Below are positions 40,001 through 51,900 of a stretch of 64,000 nt of DNA, one piece after another. Position numbers and translations under genes: made by a program. The notes beneath the pieces were generated by a model, which did not search any database, had not been told where the DNA came from, and worked only from the letters and a program-made list of their open reading frames with translations. The number at the start of each line of letters is the position of its first letter. The first letter of the stretch is position 1. Origin of the DNA: Hofstenia miamia (taxonomy: Eukaryota; Xenacoelomorpha; Acoela; Hofsteniidae); NCBI GenBank assembly GCA_900660155.1, contig CABFPE010000047.1, positions 2,026,988 to 2,090,987 of the forward strand. The letters run 5' to 3'.

Positions 40001-42885
40001 GGAAGAGCTGGGTTCAAGCTATGTCACATGGCAACATTATATTAACACATAATTGCTTGTTCCGAACGTTCGCCGCCAAATTGTTCTCGCATTTCGTGTC
40101 ATGGAAAGGAGCGACCTCTTACTCCACCTTCAGTGTTGGATCATCTTTAGTACTTCCTCTGTTCGGATATAACTGGTACAAACCACTTTTACCGGATAGA
40201 ATAAGACCGAATTTCGAATTAAACTAATGCTAAATGGCTATAATTATAGAGCGGAGAAAAGCGATTTCCTTCCAAATTTTGATGTTCACATTTGAATTGC
40301 AATTCATTGCGATACCGTTCACCAAAAGTCAAGAGTGTCACGCAGATATAGATCAAATTACGCTACGTGTAGAAATGAATTAGTTCCTGAAAATGCTCCA
40401 TTGACCGAAACGAACCAAAAGGCAAAAAACCTCACTCATAAAAAGCGACAACAGCTCTTTTTGTAGTTGCTGCGGCGTGAAAAGTCCCCGGGTCTCTTAC
40501 CCTGCCTAGAGGTACAATTAATGAAATAGCTGGAAAAAGTTAGATGATTGCTTCCTCACGCTACAGCAGTGTCTTTTGGAGGCCATGAAAAATGAAGTCA
40601 GTAACGATTATAAACTCCCTCACATCTCGCATACAAAAAACCGAAAATTAAAAGAAATGGAACACTTCCTATGAGCATGGAATGTTCATCTGATGTTCTT
40701 AATATGGCTCAAAATGCATTAAACATCATTTATAATTGTTTTCATTAAACATCATTTATAATTGATTTCATTGAACATTTATAATTTATTTCTTTCATTT
40801 TCCAATCTTATGTACCAGATATTCCCGAACACCGAATGGAGTGGTATGTACGAGTTATATCCGAACAGAGTTTGTTACTGTATACATGAATGGAACTGGA
40901 AAGTGTATTCAGTCAACCAAGTTTTTTAATGGTAGTCTTCATTTCTCACTCGTTGTTGAGCCATCATTTCCATATGATGCGTATCATTTGGGTGTTATCC
41001 AAGAATCGCATAATTTAGTTGGATAGATGTTCAAGGACGCAAGAAGCTATGCGATGTCTGTCGTTATTGTGGCGCACCCATACGACGGATGCTATTCTGG
41101 AGCATGTTGACGCTATGAGAACTACTGTAATTGGGCAAAAGTATTACAGCAAGGAAATAACTGAACGGGCATTTGGATATTTGGTAACTTTACGTTCTTT
41201 ATGATCGTCTTTGAGTTGATTACCCAGAATTCGGACTCATCTGTTGCAAAACTCGAAAATGATGAATTTTATAAGAAAGTCTTCTTAATGTGTACTAGCA
41301 AGCAAATGTCTTGCGTTTTAATGATTGATGATGTTTCTGTCAAACTAGCTTTGAGATATCACGGTGGGACTATATTTGGACTTGATGGTAATCAGACTGA
41401 TAATTCTTTAGATAATTGCATGCTCTGCTTCAACATCAAATGCATGTATGGTAGACCACAATTTGTATATCGTATTATTCCTGTTCGTAACTTGGATACT
41501 GAATTTCAAAATTTTCAGTGCTTAAACGTAATTAATATAGTTTAATCAAGCAAAGGCCATGTTCTTGCGGTTATTGTTGATGGCAACCGTGGTTATCGAT
41601 CCACATACCTCCTTTTTTTACTATGTTCATGTATTTAAAAGTATTAGGAACAACTGGCTAACGGAGACATCAGGTGAGCTGGAGTATATGCTTCATGGCA
41701 AGTGGATAGATTGAAGTCTATAAATTAGACTCAAATTCAGTAGTGAAACTATCCGAGCTTTCTCAACATGCTATATATCTAACTTCTATTGAGAGACAAA
41801 AAGTCAATTTATGCAATGAAACTATTGCTGCTCTACAGTCATACAGACAATGATGTTAAAGGAACAATTGTTTTTTCTCACTTTTAACAGATTTTTGGAA
41901 AATGGTAAATGTCCGTCGACGTGGGTCAGATGTGGTATCTCGAGATCCTCTCACTGCAGTTATACGCTCAGAATCAAATTATTGGCTTAACAGCCTTGCT
42001 TCATCTAGGACTTTTTTCAGATGCAATGACAGTTCTAGTAAAGACATGCAACATTTTCTAAATAATAACAGTGCTTTGAGAACGCTGAGGCAGAGATGGA
42101 ACCGGCTACCGGCCGGCCGAGGCCGGCAATTTACCGGCCTGCAGCCACTTTTAAATTTCATGAAAGGCCGGTAAAATTACTGGCCGAAATTATAAAAAAT
42201 ATTCTTGTTTTTTATTATAAACAGGGAATACTTTGTTTAGTTTGGGAGGAATTTCTATTAAAATCTAAAGTTCGAAAAATATATTATACTATGAGCAATT
42301 TACAGTATTGCAATTTGAATAATAATTACATTTACATTCTGGAATCTCTTCTAATTTTNNNNNNNNNNNNNNNNNNNNNNNNNNNNNNNNNNNNNNNNNN
42401 NNNNNNNNNNNNNNNNNNNNNNNNNNNNNNNNNNNNNNNNNNNNNNNNNNNNNNNNNNNNNNNNNNNNNNNNNNNNNNNNNNNNNNNNNNNNNNNNNNNN
42501 NNNNNNNNNNNNNNNNNNNNNNNNNNNNNNNNNNNNNNNNNNNNNNNNNNNNNNNNNNNNNNNNNNNNNNNNNNNNNNNNNNNNNNNNNNNNNNNNNNNN
42601 NNNNNNNNNNNNNNNNNNNNNNNNNNNNNNNNNNNNNNNNNNNNNNNNNNNNNNNNNNNNNNNNNNNNNNNNNNNNNNNNNNNNNNNNNNNNNNNNNNNN
42701 NNNNNNNNNNNNNNNNNNNNNNNNNNNNNNNNNNNNNNNNNNNNNNNNNNNNNNNNNNNNNNNNNNNNNNNNNNNNNNNNNNNNNNNNNNNNNNNNNNNN
42801 NNNNNNNNNNNNNNNNNNNNNNNNNNNNNNNNNNNNNNNNNNNNNNNNNNNNNNNNNNNNNNNNNNNNNNNNNNNNNNNNNNNNN

Positions 42886-42923
<38 letters not shown>

Positions 42924-45900
42924 TATATATACAATGTACTTGCATAGATTAAATATAAAATGCAAATATAATTTACCGGCCAAAACAAGCCGAAAACCGG
43001 CCGGCCGGTATTAGCTGTTGCCGGCCAACTACCGGCCCCGGCCTTAAAATTTCCGGCCGGTTCCAACTCTGCGCTGAGGTGGATGAAAGAGACATCCCAA
43101 AAGGTCTTAAAACTAGAATAGATAGTGTGTTTTTGTTAAGCTTGCTTAAATTTGTTCATTTGTCTCAAGTATACAGAATTGAAGTAATACCTATATTCAA
43201 TAAGTTAATATTACTGCCATAAAACGCCTATCAGTAGTTTAATACGTCGGCCTTCAGTAAAAACTGTAATGTGTACGTACGGGTTCAATGCCTTTAGTTA
43301 AGAAAGCCATGTTAATAACTATTACTTGTAGCAATTTGGTTTTCAGGGTTTGTTAGATTAGAAATTAAAAAATACATGCGGTCTAGTATGTTGCTCTATT
43401 AGGAAAAGTTGATGTTTTTCAGCGATGTTTGTTGAAGAATACCCAATGTCATCTGAGCCATCTTCACTGAGAATTTCTTTGGCTACTGTTTGAGGAAAAT
43501 TTAAGAATTAATTAATAATATATAATACATTGAAAATTATAAAAATCTAAGGATCGAAATGAATTTTAAATGTTGTAAAAAATCCCTCATAACTTTTTTC
43601 AGACAATGATAGGATCAAATAATAACATTTCCGAATCAGTGGAATCGATTTAGTCCAGAAACAATGAAAAATAAAGATAAACATGAAAAAATTGAAATTT
43701 TGTCATGTTAAAGTTTAAGAAAAATTACTAAAATTTTAGAGTGCATCACAACTCTTTAGGATAAAATCAAAATTGACAAAAATGGAGTTAAGAAATTGTA
43801 AAAAATCAAGAAACCTTTCCCTCAGCAGTTTTCACGAACTTCAAATGAATGTTAGATTTGGAGTCCGAAAGTCTAACAGTTCGTTCACAAGCTAAACATA
43901 ACTGTTTCGAAGCATTCACGAATTCACCACAGCGAGCCAAGTACACAGTTTTCCTATCAGCGACATCTAAATAATATCGATTAGAAGCAATATGATGGTA
44001 TGTTCGTACCTAAAGGAGCCTCTGAGGCTTCCACCAAGTTCTTTACTGGAGCCTTTATATCCAAAAACTCATTTTCAATCTAAATACGAGCCTAAAGTAG
44101 TTTAAGTCAAAATTTGGATGTTCAGAATAAGATACGAAATCCGAGAGAGAACAGCGCACGTATGAGTCCAACTGCAAGAAAAATTGTGTGATACACGAGA
44201 CACTTCCAACAAATAAACGCGCAAACATTCATTTGCTCTCATATATTATGCTATTACAAGGTTACATCCCTTGGTATTATAGTAATATTTAAAATCATAA
44301 CTTATATACATGAATTTTCTCCTCAGACTTCAATGTCATTCATTTTCAAATTTCTCTGAAGCTGAAATATTTCATTCTAATGCCATCTTCTTCAATACAT
44401 CCTAAAACCTAATAAGTACCTTTTTTCTCTAAAAAATTGACTTTTATCTAAATTGTGATTCGGCATGGCATATGTGACGGACGGGACTGTATTTCTTTGT
44501 GAATATCGGTGGTGAACAATTGCTTATAAAGGCGTTTGTTATAAAATAATATGGCGGCGTCCTTGTCTTTGTTATAGGTTAAATATCTACCATTTTGAAA
44601 TGGAACATATGAATGCAAAAAAGTGAAATAAATTATTAGTTAGAGATCTCTTTATGTACTCAAAGAACAATGAAGGAAACGGTCAATAACATTTTTTCAA
44701 TTTGCTATAAATAATTCTAAATATTGAATTTATAGATACAACATATTAATAATTACAAAATTCATATATTAATTAAGAAACCTACTACAGGCGTTCAGAA
44801 AATGTAGCGTTTATACCTTTGATCACCATCTGATTTTTCATAATATGAGGGGACATTATCTTTGGCTTGACCACTACTATAGATAAAGATACACTAAAAA
44901 ATTTAATACACTACAAAATGTCTCTATTTAAAATACTCTATAGAACGTCAGATAGAACAATGTGAAATTCATAACATAAGTAAACAACTTTATAAACGAT
45001 GGTTACGCATTAATACATATCAAAATACAATGATTATTTTCATTCAATATTTATGAATGAATAAGGCCAGAGATATAAATGTTGTTTATAATGTACGACA
45101 ATGCGAGTAATTAGAAAACAAATACTTGAAATATGCATGATGAGAAGATATTTATTGCGCAATTTATCTTCAAAATATTTAATTTCAAAGTAGCGGTCTA
45201 AGAACCATAAGATAGATTTGTCTATAATGAAAGTAATAACAATTGAGGAAGTTAGCCAAATTATCAGTAAATTTGAATGCGCTCAACACAGTGAATGTTG
45301 AAAATTGGCAGTCGTCATGAAGAATTGTAAGACAAGAAATATATAAATTGTCGTATACAAAATTATATAGACATGTAATAAATCTGAAAAAAGCGATTAT
45401 TAAAACCATCGACAACAGTGCTAACTCTCCAAATTAGAGAAAGGATTTTTCAATTATCCTATAATATCTTAATCAGACTTGTCAACGACCCGAAATTTCT
45501 AAGCTCGGATGGCTCGTTTAAATTTTGAGTAAATTGAGTTCGACTTGGCTCCCCACATTGAATCTTTCAATGAAGCTCGTATGAGCTCGATATTTTTTTA
45601 AAAATATTTCACTCTCAGAATATTTTACATAGCTCTCACTATTATTTAATAAACATTTCTAAAATAAGATTACAAGAAAGGAATGTTGAATGAAAAAATA
45701 AGGAAAATCTGCATAAAAAGCAAAACTATAAATTTGCTTTGGTTAAAAATGTTCGTTTTGGCTTCGTTGCATATCTAATGTACTGCTCAAGCTCGCTTGG
45801 CTCGGCTTGTTGACAAGTCTGATCAAAATACTACGAGAAAGTAACTGCTAAAGAAATCATTTAAAATTACGATAACGGTAGGGCCTGTTTGCAGGTCTCT

Positions 45901-48900
45901 CATGGGATCCTGGATGTTCTATGGAAATACGAATTATAATCCAATAAGGTGACATGGGAAAAGAAAATATGTTGATTAGAAAAATAATTGGCATTGAATT
46001 TTAGGAATGTAAAATAGTTAAAAATGCATTAAATTTGGATCACTGCACTGACTTGCAGTGGACTTATTGATGAGGGAAATATAAAATTAAATTTATGTCT
46101 GTATTTCATATGCTCTATAGCTTAAATTTCAAGAGTATTATTATCTAGAAAATTTAATCATATATGTATAATATAACATAAAAACGTCTTTATGAAGCAA
46201 AAACAAATCGTGAGAATCCGTTCCTATTCCTATTTTTTTAGAATAAATAAATCAAAAGCATTATAAAACTTCTCAGGTGATTAAATTTGAAAAATAATGT
46301 TGATCTTCAATCGAAATAAGAACTAAATCAGAGAATTGTTCCTGTCAACTTGAAAATAAAAGTATTATATTGTCAAAGATCAGCATAAATAAATTAATAG
46401 ACCGAGACGACAAAAGGCCCATAACGTTTATTAAGTTCAATAGGGCCATTATCCTATACAATATATTTCAATATCCAATTATCTTTAAGTCAACATGCTT
46501 TGAAAAATTAAAATATAAAATATGTATGCAATAAGAAGTTATGCAAAAACTTGATTTAATTTCTTCCTATATTTTAAATGAGATTTATTAACACTAAAAG
46601 TAAAAGTTTTTGCAGAAACAAGTACTAAACACAGATGCTTTTGTATTTACAGTTATCATCAAGATAACATTAGGCGTGTGCAAGATCTGCAAGAAAACCT
46701 TGAGAAATGACCAAATTTGATCGATATTAGTTGTAATTTTCCAAATAAAATATTTTGGATGATTACTGAAATGTTTCTCCAAATATTATCGAAATGATTT
46801 ATATAGAATTTTACCAATTTTGTAATTACACATTATTAAATGTTTTCTCATTATTTTTGATTTTAAAGTTCATTGTATGGCTTCATTTTTTAAGTGTCAC
46901 AGTTTACAAGAAAAAGAACAAAAATTTAATTCTAAATGTTGATCTTTGAGTTGAGTTAGGGATGAGCCGCATACTGAAAAATACTGAAACGGCGGTTTTA
47001 ACTCAAAACGGAAACCGAGTATTTCGGTTGTCAGCACAAGCAGTCTCAATTAATGCAATTTCCAAGGCAAACGCCTAAGTGCTTGTTATGTTGAAACGTA
47101 ATTCGTTTTACTTGATTAACAACTTAATGTAGTGTCAATAAAATATACTACAAAAAGTACTTTTCTCTTGAATAACTTTTGCTAATAGTAGTTAGACAAA
47201 AAACTAAAGCCCGGCCCATTTTTGGATACCACCGAGCATTAATTATGGGCATTTTTACTTTATGCATTAACTAATATTTGTTCCAAAACCCCACCAAAGG
47301 CCAAAAAGCCCTTATAGCGTAATTCCTTTTTGCTAATGATTATAGTTTATTTGATCTTAATCCATGCAATGATGTTCAAATTAATACAGAATATCGCTGA
47401 GAATAATCTTGCTTGTTTATAGAATTAAATGTAACTCATACCTTGAGTAATTAAATAAAAGCATTGATTAAGAAAGTAATAATTAATGAAATACTTTTGA
47501 AAAAGGAATCTTCAGTGGAACATATAAATGCTTTTAAAATTGTTAGAAATTTTAATACTAAATTATACTATCAATTATATGAAACGTAGATTATTCAGAG
47601 GAGTTTTGAGGAATTCGAATTTACAAACAATTGTTGCAATTGTATTAACGTCGCTGGAAAATTTTATCGTTTGAGAAAACGTGGGAAATGTGTTACCGAT
47701 TCGATTAACGATCCCTGCACAAAGTCATTCAAACGGTCAACAATGTTTTCTATTTGACGAGCGTAGTTTATGGCTTCTGGAGAATTACTCTAAAGCAAAA
47801 AGCTTAATCTAAGGAAAGTTAATAATTTCACGAACCAAACCCTTAGAGGAGAGAGATAGCAGACGATTCTTTAATGAGACGACGTCGTCACACATTGAAG
47901 ATACCTGCCGCATTTGTTCAGGTGCAAGAGTTGAACTCATATCTCGTGCAGTATCCAAAATTGAGAGAAGAGAAGCGACTCCTAAAATGAAATTAAAGAT
48001 CAAAATTAAAATCACAGTTAAGAAATCAAAAACACGAAATTTTTCTCAAATATGGCCAATATATTTAATAGGGTAATTTCGGAGTCGGTTCGGTATCGGT
48101 TGAATACGAAAAACCTATATTTGGCGCATAAATATATATATATATATATACATCATTGGGGCTGCGTTCCAACCAGAGTCTCAACTATCGCTTTGCAGTT
48201 TTAGGAGCAGTTTTGGTAGCATTTTCGGATCACATATGGTAGCCTTTATCTATAAGCGTTAAAATGGTTTTTGTTGATTGTCCTATCATTTTTTGACAAT
48301 TTGTACGAAAGAACCATTTGTGCATATCGCCATATCTACCAACTTCTAGTTATAAGCATAAATTTTTTAATGAATTTTTATTATCTTCTAATTTATTTTG
48401 ACCAAAGAGCATAAATGGAAAGGATTTGAATTTATAATTATTATTGAATTACAAAGAATTAAATGTGCCACAACCCGAATAGAAACATTTGTAAATCTGA
48501 CTTTTTAAGACAAAGTCTGTAAATATCTAAATATTGTGAATGCATTTATGACAACAGTCTGTATGCTTACCAGTGTTGAAACTGCATTCTTAATAGACCT
48601 TTCTACTTCTTCAAATATTATCTTAAGAAACTTCCTAAGTTTTCCAAAGTACCGTATCTTAGACCTCTGATAGAAATATTCCGAATAAATAATATACACA
48701 TCAATTTTTTAAGGAAAGATACCGTATCAGTATTTTTCGGTATTGCCGAAATACGGTTGTATCGGTTTACCACTGGTCTCTAATATTTAACACAAGTCTA
48801 ACTCCACAAACATTCCCAAGATCAGGAACGCTTTTAAGATTTCAAAACTGGAAGGGGGTATTGACACCGTTTTTTATTGCGAGCATGCTCTGGTCGGACC

Positions 48901-51900
48901 AATAAAATGACGACCGGACATCGTTTACCCAAATCACACGGCTTATAACTATATAAGTACATAGTATAGCATGGGCATGTCCTATATATGAATCAGACTT
49001 GTCAACGAGCCGTAATTTCTAAGCTCGGCTCGATTCAACTCGGTAGTTTTCTTAAAAATATTGTGCTGCCAGAATTTTTTTAAATTGCTCTTCCTATAAT
49101 TTAATAAACATTTCTAAAATACGATTATAAGTAAGGAATATTGAATAAAAAATACGAAAAATCTGCATAATCAAATTAACAAGCAGCACTAAAAATTTGG
49201 TTTGCTTAAAAACGGCTCGTTTAATATCCAATACTCTGCTCAAGCTCGGCTGGTTGACAAGTCTGATATGAAGCTTCTCGTAAAAGACAAAATTGTATAG
49301 GAATTTGTGCTGGAGTTGTTTATGATTATTTTCCAGCTAAATTCATAATATAATAATAATTCAAAAAAACCAGAACTAAACTTCGAATTACAATAACAAA
49401 AATAACGTAAAGCAAAATTGAAAATAAAAAAAAGTCCAGTTCACATTTGTCTCTGAACCACAAATACTTACAAATTATTTAAAAAATGGAAAAAAATTGT
49501 TGTTTCTATATAGAAATGCGAAAAATATGAAAAAATGACTTTATACAAATTTTCATTAAATAAATGAAATTGTAACATCAAAAAAAGGATTGCTGAGCGT
49601 CAAAATGTTCATTTGATAAGTTCAGAAAATATAAAAATGATGAGAGTAATATACCAAGGACTTCAAATGTGTAATCAAATAGCTAAAAATTCTATACTGG
49701 ATTTTCATTTATTGAAATAAAACGCCTAAAATACCAATTCTAATTGACTTATACACAAGCTATGTTTATCAACTTCTCTGAAGTTACAACAATTTACAGC
49801 TTGCTTTGACATTTTCAAATACTGTAGAAACCTTATACAAAAAAATGTGACAAAATCTGCTCTAAAAGTAACATAGAAGAGTTTGCAAAACAGTAGTAAT
49901 TGGGCTGGGCTTAATCTTGGGTCTAATGTTTTAATTGATATGTGAAATACATGACAATAATTCACTTGAGAACTTAACTTTGCAAATGATAGAAAACACT
50001 TTCTCTAGGTTAAATCAGCTCTGCATTTTTGGCTGGTGCAATACTTCTCACATCTAAATTTTGTCTGCAACAAGCAAAGAGCAGTTCTGAAAACTCTCTT
50101 ACTTTGTGCTGATTAAAAAAATGCAAGTTGGCAGAGAATTTTAGTAATTGAATGTATACGAACTGATGTGTTCTCTAAATGATAAAAATGGTGATTGGAT
50201 ATAGAGATAACTCATGGTAATAATTAGTTGTGGCAATACTTATATTACTAAATTGGTGGCGGCTGTAGGAAGAACTTATGAAATGTAACATGTATTACAA
50301 GTTTATTGAATTAAGGTTAACAATGCAATGTAATTTTAAACACGATTGATTTAGGATTGTTGACGGACCAAGGCCGATATGCACATATTAATCAATATAT
50401 TATGTAAATTATCCATTCAAATTATGTTCCTCTATGAGGTATAAGACACTAACAAAGGGGAAAAACCTAAATAATTTGGACCGACCAGGATTTGGGACTA
50501 AAAAAAGACCAATTTACAATTCTGCCGTTCACCGCGGCACACTCAGAAACTTTCGAGCAGTTCTCAAAATAGGGTTCGGGTGGCTGTCCCTTAAACATGC
50601 TCTTGACGAAACATAAAGTAAGCCTGAGTAGATGTGTATATTGCCTTAGAAAATAACACTGAATACTATCCAACACAATTTTCCAACCTTTCATTGCATT
50701 TGTTGGAATTATAGTAAATGCAAAATATAAGAATAGCATACTATATATAAAATAAATGTTGTAGTGGGAAGTTTTAGGAAGAATAAATAAAAGAAAAATA
50801 ATTTATTAATGCATCTGTTGCATTTTCTTTAATAGCAATCTCTTGCGATAAATCATGTCATTACTTGGACTGCAGCTGTTAGATTCCATCGTTAAATGAA
50901 TGGGAACAGCCAAATAAAGCACAATTAAACTCCATTGTAATCAAGAAGAATAGGATTGAAAGAATTAAAGGTCAACCCCACAAATGTCAGACGTATCTAT
51001 TTCTCATTTAGATCAATAAAGCAATATCGTCAGTCAGAAACTAATAATTAAATGGTGTAACACTTTCGAAATAATATTCATAATTATAATAAAGTACACT
51101 AATTGGAAGATTGCCTTATAAACTGGAAAATGAAAATAAAAAAGTTTTGATGATCTTCTAAACAACATTCGAATTTTCAATTTCATTGATTTTAATATAA
51201 AATAAAATATTTAGACGTAAAATTTTAGAATTACGAAATTGTATAAAAACTGCAAAACAAGAAAGTTCACTGTAAGGATGAGCGAAATAAAAAATTCCAG
51301 ACTTCGTTGAAAAAAACTACAATTTGAAGATCGCTGAAAAATCTATTTCGGAATATGTTAAAAATATTCCTACTTAAGGCCTCTGTTTTTGAAGACAAAG
51401 CATCAATGAGGGAAAATCTACTTAAAACAATACCTGAATCTTTTTCTGAACGTCGGGGATCACGTAGAAAATGAGCCACCTGATCAAGCTTATCGGCGAA
51501 GTTAAGAGCAGGACGAGTAGAGCGCGAATGCTGGTCAGACGCTACTCGTTGACAAGCGGTAATGAGATCAGAAACTTCAAATAACACTTGGTTAGTCAAT
51601 TTTCTGTATTCTGGTGATGACATCTAAAATATATAATTCAATAAATTAGTAAATATTGAAAATAAAAAAAAATAAGGACATTGCCTTCAAATCGGATTGA
51701 TTGAATGTTAAGAAATCTAATGCTGCGTTTCCATTGTTTACAGAGGTCCATAGGTTAAAATGTGGTGCGCAAATTTACTTGGATACGGATTTAATCAAAA
51801 CACCAAAACCACAAGTTGAGATGATTGACAGCCAAAATTTACTCGCTACCGGCTGAGCACATTGCCGCTCTACCTCAATTCCGAAATAATTTACTTACCG

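Larger units (their letters stand above)
42091..43071. mobile_element. CCGG-rich hAT MITE inside the P element (contains N gap)
   Basis: The ends are CAGAGATGGAACCGGC on the left and, reverse complemented, CAGAGTTGGAACCGGC on the right. They are flanked by a perfect 8-bp duplication CGCTGAGG (42083-42090 and 43072-43079). Both subterminal regions are packed with CCGGC/GCCGG motifs in both orientations. 527 bases are unknown, so an internal gene cannot be excluded, though the gap and TA repeat suggest none. Confidence 0.9.
39560..43311 (+). mobile_element. P element (THAP/P-type DNA transposon), 3.75 kb with insert
   Basis: The left end is CATGGCTCTCTTAACTAAAG and the right end, reverse complemented, is CATGGCTTTCTTAACTAAAG. 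The similarity runs on for about 65 nt to GGCCGAC. The 8-bp duplication TTAATAAC is perfect on both sides (39552-39559 and 43312-43319). CATG ends and an 8-bp duplication are as in Drosophila P. It lies in vinculin intron 11, antisense to the gene. Without the nested 981-bp hAT MITE and its 8-bp duplication, it would be about 2.76 kb, close to the 2.9 kb of the Drosophila P element. Confidence 0.92.

Noticed and set aside
42096-43066. Long open frames on both strands across the N run
   Set aside because: They consist mainly of unknown bases and TA repeats.
43400-43492. Minus-strand frame [20 protein letters not shown] as a possible extra vinculin exon between exons 11 and 12
   Set aside because: Exon 11 ends in phase 0 and no acceptor here gives the right phase; exon 12 at 38895 joins exon 11 in phase with gap-free similarity to human vinculin.
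48151-48260. GGGGCTGCGTTCCAACC as one end of another PIF/Harbinger MITE
   Set aside because: No matching second end or target duplication could be found.
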